From: Baffinella frigidus | Lineage: Eukaryota > Cryptophyceae > Cryptomonadales > Baffinellaceae | Assembly (NCBI GenBank): GCA_026770585.1 | Contig: MU646703.1 | Coordinates: forward strand, 85,683 to 97,167 | Length of the DNA: 11,485 nt | Reading direction: 5' to 3' | In this document: piece by piece, positions 1 to 6,642 of the stretch | Position numbering within the stretch: position 1 is the first letter of the stretch | Layout of the letters: each line of letters begins with the position of its first letter | Notes under the pieces: model-generated | Seen by the model: the letters and a program-made list of their open reading frames with translations, nothing else | Databases searched by the model: none | What the model was told of the DNA's origin: nothing | Position numbers and translations under genes: made by a program

Positions 1-34
1 TGGGACGGGTAGCGCCCCTGGTAGTCCTTTTTCT
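1..34 (-). pseudogene. Copy of the 3' part of EF-hand gene exon 3
   Basis: Bases 1-34 are identical to 180-213 inside exon 3 and encode KKDYQGRYPS in the minus sense. It lies downstream of the intact exon in the direction of transcription. The window edge cuts it, so its full length is unknown. Confidence 0.65.
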
Positions 35-151
35 CGGACCAAATCTCCCTCATAAAAGTGTTTTTCAAGTGCTGCGCGGTACTAATTTACAACCTAAAAG
101 TACGCGCTCGTACTATTTAAAAACACTTTCCCTGGATATTAGGATTATTAC

Positions 152-277
152 GTGCAGAAGCGCGACGTGGCGGTCTTCATGGGACGGGTAGCGCCCCTGG
201 TAGTCCTTTTTCTTGAACTCGATCACCGCGAGCTTGCGCAGGAACTTTTTGAAGTCGTGGAACGAGAGCGTCCCCTC
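152..277 (-). CDS. Exon 3 of the EF-hand-like gene (second EF-hand half)
   Basis: Forty-two codons begin after the acceptor gaatggacag and end in CTGCAC before the donor gtaata, phase 0 at both ends. EGTLSFHDF fits the second half of an EF-hand loop (Gly at 6, Leu at 8, Asp at 12), followed by the amphipathic helix KKFLRKLAVIEF and then a basic stretch with DYQGRYPS. The reading frame is also open from an ATG at 289, so a short stand-alone ORF of 58 codons (289 to a stop near 116) is the alternative reading. The phase match to exon 2 and the EF-hand logic favour the exon. Confidence 0.55.
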
Positions 278-3200
278 CTGTCCATTCATTTTGGGGGTTA
301 TGTTGGACTTTCAGATTGTAGCTAGTACGGGCGCGTACTTATAGATTGTGAATTTATAAACCATCTAAACGATTCTGGTACAAATTCTGAAAATATAGCG
401 TCCCCTCCTGTGTCCGCGCGCAGAGTCAGTACCAGGATTCCACAGTTACCTTACGTTAACGGAGGTTCCACATGTGCTTGGAGACGTTCAAGCAAGAGGA
501 ACGCCTCGAATCTAATTTCGGACCAAGACAGAATCGGTCCCGCTATCTTAGGCTCCCCACGCGGAAGGCAAGGGTGTATATGCTATTTTAGGCATCACAT
601 GATGCTATCTTACGCCTTTTCATCAGGACAGATTCTGGTATGGTCCGAGATGAAATCGGGCGAGAAACCTCTGAAATAACCTACGGCTTGCTCGACCACC
701 CCCCGGCCTGATTTCATCCGGACGAGCATTTATCATAAATACGATTTCGGGGATCTCCGAGCCGTTTTACAACGAAAATTACTACACGGACGTGACCGGA
801 AGCTCCAGGTGTGTAGTAAGTTTCGTTGCCAAATCGTATGTATCATAAATACTCACCGCGATTAGATTCCGCGAGCGGAGTTAGTACCACGCCAGATTCT
901 TGGAGGGGGTTGCCAAAAGTCAATTTCCCCTCAAGGCAGTGGTTTTCAAAAGTCAAAGAACACATCCTGTGGTGTTTTAATTTTTTTAACCCCCGCCTCC
1001 AATCTGGCGTGGTACCACTACGCGGGAGGGCTGAAAGGCAGTCGGCTTTCGAGCCCCGAGGCTTGCTATCATTTGTACTGCGACTCGGCCACTTACTGCG
1101 AATCGGCCACTTTACGACAGCGTCCCTTCCTGTTCATTGATTTTTCACAGGAGAAGTCAGTGCCAGGAACGCCGTGAATCGGGCGACGGCCGGAATTGCA
1201 CTGCCAGGCCGGATATTTTGTAAAAGTCAATTCACCCTCAAAATCTGTCAACTTAGAAACGAGGTACACGTTACGTGTACTTCTTTACTACACATTCGCA
1301 GGTGAGTTGACTAAAACAAAAACTCCGGCCTGGCAGTGAATTGGTCACGTGGCTACACGGAAGCGTGTAGCCACGTGACCAAGCATATAAAAGATACTAC
1401 ACAATGATCACGTGTACAGCTCTTCGGGGTTTAGACTGAGGGATGGAACAGCCTCGTGTGCCACACAGCGGGCTACGAAGGGCGTTTCTTCGAGCAGGAA
1501 ATGCCCCAGTTTCCGTTTCCGTATCCGTAGGAACCCCCCAATGACCCTACTGGTTGCCTACCGTAGGGGCCTAGGTCTTATCGCTTAGGGGTTATTCGAA
1601 ATTCCCCTCGCAGTCCGCTGGGTGTCTGCTCTACTTGCTACGACGCACCTGCTTCCGTAGCAAGTAGAGCAGGCACACGCGTACTCAACGTTCGTAGCAA
1701 GTAGAGCAGGGGTTTAGGGTTTAGGGTTTAGGGTTTAGGGTTTAGGGTTTAGGGTTTAGGGTTTAGGGTTTAGGGTTTAGGGTTTAGGGTTTAGGGTTGC
1801 TCTACTTGCTACGAACGTTGAGTACGCGACCGGGGAGCCTCCGGGGTTCTGAACAGAGTATATCTCAGATTTGTTTGGAGGTTGGAGCCATTGCTGAACT
1901 TAACTCACTTTGAGGGGTTGGAAATACCTTCGTTACGCAAGCTTCCAGCCCTGATGGGCTTTTTGGGACCTGAAGCGGATCAAATCCCCTCTACACTCAC
2001 CCCCTTTTCAGACTTTGAAACATTTCAGGCCTCGAAAAGGGATTTGATCCGCTTCAGGGCCCAGAAAAGCCCTCCAGGGCTGGAAGCTTGTGTGACGAAC
2101 CTGGTTGTGCACCAGAAATCCTTGAGATGGACGCCTTGCGAAACATAATCTATCAACAGGTTATGCTAGACCCGGATAGCCGAACCCGGAATGGTACAAC
2201 GCAAGGCAGTCACCTCGGACAGTTGGCTTCGGCGTCCGCGTGACCGGTCACGCGGGCGTTCACGAGCCTGCCGGCGGGGCTGTTCCAGGTCCGGGTCTAG
2301 CATAACCAGTTGATTGAACGCCCTCAATCGGGCGACACTAGTGTAGAGCGTTTGCGGTAATTGTTGTCCGTTTTGGACGTACGGTTTTCCGGTTTTCCGG
2401 TTTTGAAAAGGGACTTGTAGGACGTGACAAGGATTTTAAATAGTACCAGAAGGCACAAATCCTTGTCACGTCCTATAAGTCCCTTTTCAAGGGACTTTTA
2501 TCCGTAGAACCCCCCCCTATGTTCCTACGGATTGCCTACCGTAGGGTCCTAGGTCGTATCGCTTAGATAAGACCTAGGACCTTTAGTACGTGAGCGGGGA
2601 GCCTCAAGAATAACCTGTTAACGGGGAGCCTCGAGAATAACCTGTTGTTTGACGGCCTGCTCAAGCGCCTCCCGCACCTCTTCCGCCTCGCACAGCTGCG
2701 GGAATATATCGAAATCCTCCAGCATATCTGAGGCAGAGCTAGTAACCTCCTGGAAAGGGCTCAAATTCCGAAAGGGCGACAACGTCACGCCTGCCGGCGG
2801 GGAGGAAATAACCTAAAATAACCTGTTAACGGGGAGCCTCGAGAATAATCTGTTGTTAGAGCCTCGAGAATAACCTGTTGTTTGACGGCCTGCTCAAGCG
2901 CCTCCCGCACCTCTTCCGCCTCGCACAGCTGCGGGAATATCTCGAAGTCCTCCAACATACTCTGCAGGTTGTGAGGGGTGAGGGTTTAGGGTGTAGGATT
3001 TAGGGTTTGGGGTTGAGGGGTTATGGTTTAGGGTTTAGGGTTTAGGGTTTAGGGTTTAGGGTTTAGGGTTGATGGGTGAGAGGTTTGGGGTTTAGAGGTT
3101 AGGGGTGAGGGGTTAGGGGTGAGGGGTTAGGGTTTAGGGTTTAGGGGTTAGGGGTTAGGGTTTGGAGGCCCCGCACAGCTGCGGGAATATCTCGAAGACC

Positions 3201-5968
3201 TCCAGCATGCTCTGCAAAATCATTGCGTCAGAAACCCTACACCCTGAACCTCTAAATTCTCAACCTGCATGGATGTGTCTATGTCGCAACGCGTCCATCT
3301 GGAGAATTTCCGGTACAAATCCCGGTATTCTAAATCCTAAAAGTGCGAAATGGCTCCAATGCCAAGCGAAATCCTCCGCCCTGCACAGCTGCGGGAAAAC
3401 CTCCAAGTCCTCCAGCACGCTCTGCAAACAAGAAGAGCATTTTGACCCCCCAAATCCGATATAATTAATCTCATAACTTTCATTCCAATACATACCAACG
3501 GCAGTTAGCATGTATGTTCATTTGCTAGGGTTTAGGTAGGGTGTTGCTGTTTTAGGGTAGGGCAGGAGCCTAGGGTAGTGGCCTGAAGCGTTGCGGCTTG
3601 GTAGTGTTTAGGTAGGGTAGGATAGGTCAGGTAGGGTAGGGTACGGCCTCCTTTTAGTAGCATCTATGTTCATTTGCTCAATTCATGTCAGCGCCGCCGG
3701 GACGTTGTTCTGACAATCACCCCGAGTGGGGCGGAGCTAGTGGTCTTCACTCGGGTTGACCGACTGTCGGTCAACCAAGCGACGCGGTCTAGCTCTGCCC
3801 CACTCGGCAAGCGACGCGGTTGACCGACTGTTCTCACGTTGACATGCCGGGTTCGCGGTACACATCCGTCAACTTTGGGGCGGGAAAGAGCCCGGGCTCG
3901 CCAAATTGGTGTGACCAAATCGACTGAGACAGAGCCAGGTATTGTCGAAATGGGCTTCGCGCGGAATCGAGGTCAGGTCAGGAAATCAGGAAAATTTCCC
4001 AAAAAATGACTTTTATGCTATCTTAGGCATGGTTTTTATCTCAAAATAGCATCTCCCACCCATAAGATGACCATAAAAGGCAAAAAATGGGGGAATGTTG
4101 CTGACCTGACCTCGATTTTTTCCGCGCGGAGCCCATTTCGACAATAGTCCAACACCGTATGCTACGTCCCAATTCCCCCTAAATTTAATCACGTTCCCTC
4201 TCTCCTCCACGCCAGAGGGCCCGAGGGAAACCGACGCCTTATCCACGCCAGATCTGGCGTCGTTGACTTAGGTATGCAGGGGATTTCCCCTGAAAGATGT
4301 CAAAAGTGGATGTTTCGAGCCCTCTGGCGTGGCTATTGGCGAGCGGGGCGCGGAGCATGCAGCGCTGGACTGCATTAGAAAATCCTTCAAGTCAATTGCA
4401 TCAAGGCAAGTTGACTTTTGATGAAAGGTTCGTAGTCCACTGTGTGGCCGAGACGTTTGAGCCATTTGTACGTTTCCTCAGGAAACTCACTGCTGTGGCC
4501 CCGCACAGCTGCGGGGAGATCACAAAGGAGGCGCATAACGGCAACTGGGAGTAGCATACCATATTGGACTACTCAGCTCACACCCCTTAACGCTAAACCC
4601 TCACCCCTCACCCCAAACCTCAGCATGCTCTGCACACAAGAGGGCAGTCCCTTTGAACCTGAAAATTGGTACCACGAACCACCAGCAACCCGTAGCAGCT
4701 TATACCGGGTACTCGCAAGGATTCGGGTATTTTATTGGGAAAACAATCTTTCCTATGACCCTACAGTAGGAAACCCTAGGGACCTCGAATTGCTGACGGG
4801 AGATACCGAAGAGATTTCTTCGGTTTAGCTGAAAATTACTACAGTACCCGATCCGGATATAAGCTGCAGCGGGTTGCTGGTGGAAGTCGAGTGAACTAAG
4901 CCGGTTCAAAGAAGCTGCGTCATGTTCATGCAAAAAGCTTACGTTAACGGAGTAGTAACTTTGGTACAAAATTTATCATGGAAAACATTCTTGGGCTTTA
5001 AAAGTCCTGAAATCGCTTTTAAAATCGTTTTAGAGCTGGCAAGCCCACGTTAACCGACCCCTTAAGGGGTCTGTTAACGTAAGCTTTTCGCATTAATGTT
5101 AGGCGCGATCTGCGAGCGGCAACCCCAACACCACACGAGGCTATCCATGCGAACATAATAAATGGACGTTTTAGGGGTTTGCGGGAAAGCCTGCACGGAA
5201 AGCGTGCAGGCACGTTACCAATTGCTGACTTTTGGCGTGTTTCCTGGGCAATAATCCAATAATTGACTCAGGAATCTGTTCGCATAAAAAAGCCTCGTGT
5301 GGTACGGCGGTTGACTGAACCGAGCGGGGGTTGTACCAGGACGCGGACAAGACAGGGCAGGATTAGTACCAGGAACAACCTAATTAGGCTATTTTTTTAC
5401 GCGGGGGCAGAACACGAGCAGAAACCGCCCGCTGCATGCACTGCGCCTTCCTCGCCCGCATCACAGGTCCTAGCGATCCAATCCATGTGCCGTGTGCTCG
5501 CCCGCACCGCCCCTCGTCTCTGCGCCCGCCTCAGGCTGCTCGTGCCCAGCCGTTGGCTCCTCCTTCTAGCTTTGCCTAACTCTGGTTGGCCGACTATTCT
5601 CAAGTTGGTATGCTGGGTTTGTGGTACAGACCCGTCAACTTTTGGGCCGACCAGAGCCTGGTCTCAACAGATTGGTGAGACCAAATCTACTGCGACAGAG
5701 CTAGAACCCGAGGGTACCCACCGTCGTCCTCGTTTGTCAACAGCAAACCCACGAGACAAACTCTCCGGGAGTCGCCGCGTGCCGGAGAGAGCTCGCCACT
5801 GCAGAGGGGGAGAGGGGGAGATGAGAGTGCCGGGGGGAAGACAGCGACCTGAAGATCCTCATAATGCAGCCGCCGCTCCCCAGACTCGTCGGGCTCCGTG
5901 TACGCCCCAAAGAGCTTCTTCACTCCACGGTCATACGCAGTGGCGTCGCCCCCGCCGCCCTCCGGCAT
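152..5968 (-). CDS. EF-hand-like calcium-binding protein, spliced, 3'-partial (three exons)
   Basis: Three minus-strand exons (5968-5849, 2961-2875, 277-152) have lengths divisible by three (120, 87, 126), phase-0 borders and GT..AG ends, and join into 111 codons without a stop. Residues 17-39 read as the first helix and a loop of an EF-hand: KKLF, then D27, S29, G30, L34 and D38. Residues 41-53 (SMLEDFEIFPQLC) continue the exiting helix across the exon 1/2 junction. Residues 70-90 (EGTLSFHDFKKFLRKLAV and following) match the second half of another EF-hand: G71, L73, D77, then a Phe/Leu helix. The expected role is calcium sensing, probably cytosolic or cytoskeletal, since no signal peptide is seen; that is inferred from the fold only. 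Loop 1 has two extra residues between G30 and L34, and D replaces the usual E at position 12 in both, so calcium affinity is doubtful. The gene runs off the left edge after residue 111. The introns are unusually long and repeat-filled. Transcript support is lacking. Confidence 0.6.
397..410 (-). pseudogene. Short copy of the exon 3 acceptor and first codons
   Basis: This block repeats the acag/GAGGGGACGCT junction of exon 3 (seen on the plus strand as agcgtcccctcctg, as at 267-280). It lies on the upstream side of exon 3 in transcription. It is short, so chance or gene conversion cannot be excluded. Confidence 0.35.
541..614 (+). repeat. Three spaced gctatcttaggc-like units
   Basis: Similar 12-mers begin at 542, 581 and 603, and the same motif recurs at 4018 inside the mariner-like element. 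This suggests scattered remnants of one element. Confidence 0.4.
643..723. repeat. Small inverted repeat
   Basis: Arms 643-661 (gtccgagatgaaatcgggc) and 706-723 (gcctgatttcatccggac) pair with few mismatches. Confidence 0.5.
731..847. mobile_element. Nested fold-back element
   Basis: Inner arms 770-787 and 811-828 (17 of 18 bases paired) lie within outer arms 731-747 and 831-847 (15 of 17 paired). No coding capacity. MITE-like by structure; no target duplication was identified. Confidence 0.6.
882..1020. mobile_element. MITE-like element with CCACGCCAGA terminal repeats
   Basis: Terminal arms 882-908 and 989-1020 pair over about 27 bases with a few indels. The core accacgccagatt is shared with the element at 4207-4332, so they form a family. 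No ORF of its own is credible. Confidence 0.65.
1115..1143 (-). pseudogene. Second short copy of the exon 3 acceptor region
   Basis: The plus-strand sequence cagcgtcccttcctgttcat and the following cattgatttt resemble 266-291 (gagcgtcccctcctgtccat, then tcatttt), with several substitutions. It is another upstream copy of the acceptor plus about five codons of exon 3. Confidence 0.35.
1190..1344. mobile_element. MITE-like element with long terminal inverted repeats
   Basis: Arms 1190-1236 and 1301-1344 are about 85 percent complementary over 44 or more bases. An internal 17-bp palindrome (1264-1280, gtacacgt-t-acgtgtac) lies near the centre. Confidence 0.7.
1343..1380. repeat. Perfect 17-bp hairpin
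   Basis: Arms 1343-1359 and 1364-1380 are exact reverse complements around a gaag loop, and each contains CACGTG. A tataaaag motif follows at 1386. It adjoins the element at 1190-1344. Confidence 0.9.
1523..1587 (+). repeat. Dispersed repeat, copy 1
   Basis: It matches 2500-2565, with shared atccgtag, gttgcctaccgtagg-like and cctaggtc-tatcgctta segments. The downstream motif cggggagcctc also recurs after both copies (1830 and 2595). Copy 1 carries the extra telomere-type hairpin between these parts. Confidence 0.65.
1622..1828. repeat. Compound inverted repeat enclosing the TTTAGGG array
   Basis: Arms 1678-1708 and 1798-1828 are exact reverse complements over 31 bp. A second pair, 1622-1642 and 1656-1678, shares the same core. 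The 16-mer tgctctacttgctacg thus occurs four times in alternating orientation (1626, 1656, 1693, 1798). Confidence 0.9.
1713..1796 (+). repeat. Interstitial telomere-type array, 12 perfect TTTAGGG units
   Basis: Twelve exact 7-bp units lie well inside the window. Both sides are unique or inverted-repeat sequence, so this is interstitial and not a chromosome end. It forms the loop of a 31-bp perfect inverted repeat. Confidence 0.95.
1928..2102. mobile_element. Large fold-back element
   Basis: Arms 1928-1988 and 2039-2102 pair over about 60 bases (for example aagcttccagccct against agggctggaagctt and gcggatcaaatccc against gggatttgatccgc). The open frame crossing it is an accident of the palindrome. 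Confidence 0.75.
2154..2312. mobile_element. MITE-like element with 23-bp terminal inverted repeats
   Basis: Ends 2154-2176 and 2290-2312 pair at 22 of 23 positions (ggttatgctagacccgga core). The interior is GC-rich and has a near-central palindrome ccgcgtgaccggtcacgcgg. Confidence 0.75.
2403..2490. mobile_element. Fold-back element with 34-bp arms
   Basis: Arms 2403-2436 and 2457-2490 pair at 33 of 34 positions around a 20-nt loop. It is directly followed by dispersed repeat copy 2. Confidence 0.75.
2500..2580 (+). repeat. Dispersed repeat, copy 2, with inner inverted repeats
   Basis: It is related to 1523-1587. It contains a pair of short inverted repeats: tccgtagaac with gttcctacgga (2501/2521) and gtcctaggtc with gacctaggac (2546/2571). 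Confidence 0.65.
2595..2655. repeat. Tandem copies of the exon 2 donor region, cluster 1
   Basis: Two units of about 27 bp, cggggagcctc-(a/g)-agaataacctgtt, stand in a row. In the sense (minus) direction each unit reads AACAG/GTTATTC, so the exon-end/donor junction of exon 2 is repeated. Confidence 0.7.
2642..2727 (-). pseudogene. Frameshifted tandem copy of EF-hand gene exon 2
   Basis: This segment repeats exon 2 (2875-2961) almost completely, including the MLEDFDIFPQLC coding part and the CAACAG/gttatt donor. It lacks one base immediately after the acceptor AG (CAG-ATATG against CAG-AGTATG), so it is 86 rather than 87 nt. Splicing from a phase-0 exon would therefore shift the frame. It lies downstream of the intact exon in the direction of transcription. 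Using it as well as exon 2 would break the protein. Confidence 0.6.
2830..2882. repeat. Tandem copies of the exon 2 donor region, cluster 2
   Basis: Two further units carry agcctcgagaataa-(c/t)-ctgtt, one with the donor GT changed (minus-strand CAGATTATTC). The true donor of exon 2 lies in the last unit at 2873-2874. Confidence 0.7.
2875..2961 (-). CDS. Exon 2 of the EF-hand-like gene
   Basis: Twenty-nine codons begin after the acceptor aacctgcag and end at CAACAG before the donor gttatt, phase 0 at both sides. The peptide starts SMLEDFEIFPQLC and ends EALEQAVKQQ. The upstream side of the acceptor, in sense orientation, is a CCCTAAA-like C-rich tract. This is the only one of five related copies that keeps acceptor, frame and donor together; the others are listed separately as broken copies. 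Confidence 0.6.
2967..3175 (+). repeat. Degenerate TTTAGGG-like block
   Basis: G-rich on the plus strand, with exact TTTAGGG units around 3028-3069 among GGGGTGA and GGGGTTA variants. It sits between exon 2 of the minus-strand gene and its partial copy at 3168-3211, so its C-rich strand is the sense strand just upstream of the exon 2 acceptor. Confidence 0.85.
3168..3211 (-). pseudogene. 5'-half copy of EF-hand gene exon 2
   Basis: In the minus sense the sequence starts after tttgcag and reads SMLEVFEIFPQLC, matching exon 2 up to the Cys codon. It then breaks off into CCCTAAA-like repeat. The acceptor is preserved, but no donor follows in the expected place, so it looks like a dead partial exon. 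Confidence 0.6.
3376..3421 (-). pseudogene. Diverged 5'-half copy of EF-hand gene exon 2
   Basis: After a tttgcag acceptor the minus strand reads SVLEDLEVFPQLCRAED, then diverges into unrelated sequence. Substitutions against exon 2 are mainly conservative (M to V, F to L, I to V). The frame stays open for about 50 more codons but ends without any match to exon 2, and no donor is evident. Confidence 0.5.
3528..3656 (+). repeat. GTAGGG-rich degenerate repeat
   Basis: Recurrent tagggt and gtaggg units in intron 1 of the minus-strand gene. They are related in composition to the telomere-like blocks but with a shorter unit. Confidence 0.6.
3713..3808. repeat. Inverted repeat with nested hairpin
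   Basis: ccgagtggggcggagcta (about 3722) pairs with tagctctgccccactcgg (about 3790). Between them ggttgaccga and tcggtcaacc (3755-3778) form an inner hairpin. Confidence 0.6.
3820..3936 (+). repeat. Dispersed 117-bp repeat, copy A
   Basis: It aligns along its whole length with 5586-5702 at roughly 75 percent identity (for example ccgactgttctcacgttg against ccgactattctcaagttg, and gacagagc at the end). No coding signal was recognised in either copy. Confidence 0.7.
3940..4146. mobile_element. Mariner-like MITE with TA ends
   Basis: Terminal inverted repeats 3940-3981 and 4101-4146 pair almost perfectly apart from a short indel (tattgtcgaaatgggct at the ends). Both outer ends are TA, as expected for a TA target duplication of Tc1/mariner-type elements. 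The element is 207 bp, AT-rich inside and non-coding. Confidence 0.75.
4207..4332. mobile_element. MITE-like element with CCACGCCAGA ends
   Basis: Perfect 14-bp ends (4207-4220 and 4319-4332) and an internal 16-bp palindrome (4245-4260, acgccaga-tctggcgt) carry the same motif as the element at 882-1020. Confidence 0.65.
4494..4629 (-). pseudogene. Exon 2 copy split by telomere-like sequence
   Basis: Two pieces of exon 2 lie about 105 bp apart on the minus strand: the acceptor and first codons (4629-4621, SML) and the PQLCG part (about 4515-4494). Between them are CCCTAAA-like repeat (about 4589-4620 on the plus strand) and unrelated sequence. Either an insertion or separate copying events produced this. 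Confidence 0.4.
4586..4622 (+). repeat. Short CCCTAAA-like block inside an exon copy
   Basis: C-rich on the plus strand (cgctaaaccctcaccc and related units), the opposite orientation to the other blocks in the minus-strand gene. It separates the two pieces of the split exon 2 copy. Confidence 0.6.
4679..4883. mobile_element. Fold-back element with about 40-bp arms
   Basis: Arms 4679-4713 and 4843-4883 pair (ccaccagcaacccg with cgggttgctggtgg, and further inwards gggtact with agtaccc), with a 4-base indel. Confidence 0.7.
4933..5088. mobile_element. MITE-like element with perfect 16-bp ends
   Basis: Ends 4933-4948 and 5073-5088 are exact reverse complements (aaaagcttacgttaac). A perfect palindrome gaccccttaaggggtc lies at 5056-5071. 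The end motif ccttacgttaacggag also occurs alone at 449-463. Confidence 0.75.
5131..5302. mobile_element. Fold-back element containing a 9-bp hairpin
   Basis: Arms 5131-5154 and 5278-5302 pair (ccacacgaggct with agcctcgtgtgg, then atgcgaac with gttcgcat). Inside, gcctgcacg-gaaag-cgtgcaggc (5189-5211) forms a hairpin like that at 1343-1380. Confidence 0.6.
5303..5848. other. Intron 1 of the minus gene near exon 1, no gene seen
   Basis: The 5410-5580 part is GC-rich with C/T tracts. Repeat copy B follows, then a purine-rich stretch with gggggagagggggag at about 5806-5820. The long plus-strand frame across it has no domain-like content. Confidence 0.4.
5586..5702 (+). repeat. Dispersed 117-bp repeat, copy B
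   Basis: Second copy of the 3820-3936 repeat, inside intron 1 of the minus-strand gene close to exon 1. Confidence 0.7.
5849..5968 (-). CDS. Exon 1 of the EF-hand-like gene (start codon and first EF-hand)
   Basis: Forty codons run from ATG (5968-5966) to CAG, followed by a gtcgctgtc donor. The start was chosen because a Gly-rich leader (MPEGGGGDATAYDRG) leads straight into the EF-hand-like segment LFGAYTEPDESGERRL. The frame stays open upstream to another ATG at 6142, so a longer N-terminus is possible, but that extra sequence is Arg/Gly-rich and looks like GC-rich noise. The exon ends in HYEDLQ and needs SMLEDF of exon 2 to complete the helix, which supports the splice. Confidence 0.6.
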
Positions 5969-6596
5969 CGCACTTGCGCGCCCGCGGCCCTGTAACCTTT
6001 GTCCCGTCGGCGCCTTCAGCAGCTGCAGCCTCTTCCTTGGCGCCTCCTTGCGCCCCTCCAGCCGCCCCTCCCGTTTCCCTTGCGCCGTCCGTTGCTCCAG
6101 TAGTAAAACGAACGGCTCCAACGACGCCCCGCCCACACACAAATCAGATTTTGGGTGCCTTTTCAGCCAACCGCGATTTTTGTCCTTTCGTCATCGCCCA
6201 TGTGAGGCTGCGCCCCCCGTCTCCTCCCGTGCGTTGAGGCGATATTGGAGGGGTTCTGGCGGCGCCATCCCCTTGCTTCCGCCCCCCGCCCCCCGCGCAG
6301 CTGCAGCTCCCGATCAGCGCCCCCTCTGCGTCAACCCCCTTCCCCAAGGATGCCGACCAGCCGCCCGAGGCCCAACTGTCTCTAGGGAGGGAGTCAGGGG
6401 GGGGGGGAGGTCGTGGGTTTCCCTAGCTGCTATGGGATTGCTGTGGTGGTGCAGCGTGTGCAGCTGTGCAGCCCTCGCACTCCTCCAGTTCGCACGCCGC
6501 CCTCCCCCCCAACGTCACCAAACTTTCTCCGCTGACACCACCACAACCGGGCGCTGACGAGAGTTCACCCGCCATGGCAGGGCGAGCCGAGGGGGG
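5969..6596. promoter_or_regulatory. Shared intergenic region between divergent genes
   Basis: About 630 bp separate the two start codons. The sequence is very GC-rich and contains long C/T tracts (for example 6000-6080 and 6220-6300) and a G run at 6399-6408. I see no TATA box or CpG-independent core element. The long open frames on both strands here are proline/arginine- or glycine-rich products of base composition. A bidirectional promoter is inferred from the gene arrangement only. Confidence 0.4.
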
Positions 6597-6642
6597 ATGG
6601 AGCAGCGGGGGCTCCGCTCCGCGGGGCTCGTTACGGCGATGA
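6574..6642 (+). promoter_or_regulatory. Possible upstream ORF overlapping the secreted-protein start
   Basis: An ATG at 6574 in a good eukaryotic context (cgccATGG) opens a 22-codon frame ending in TGA at about 6640. It is out of frame with, and overlaps, the chosen start at 6597. If it lies in the mRNA it should reduce translation of the main frame. If transcription starts downstream of it, it is irrelevant. Confidence 0.3.

Noticed and set aside
1386-1393. TATA box of a gene at 1400-1900
   Set aside because: No coding exon or open frame of quality follows; only noted with the adjacent hairpin.
1713-1796. Chromosome end
   Set aside because: The TTTAGGG run is short, enclosed by inverted arms, and followed by 9.6 kb of gene-bearing DNA.
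1882-2148. Plus-strand open frame of 88 codons
   Set aside because: Most of it is the two arms of the fold-back element at 1928-2102.
5263-6237. Long plus-strand open frame (324 codons)
   Set aside because: It crosses a fold-back element, a dispersed repeat and the GC-rich antisense of exon 1; the product is Pro/Arg/Ala-rich with no domain-like content. It looks like an effect of base composition.
5898-6557. Plus-strand open frame of 219 codons ending in a hydrophobic stretch
   Set aside because: Most of it is Pro/Ser/Ala-rich antisense or intergenic sequence. Only the end from 6431 is of interest, and it is mentioned as an alternative start.
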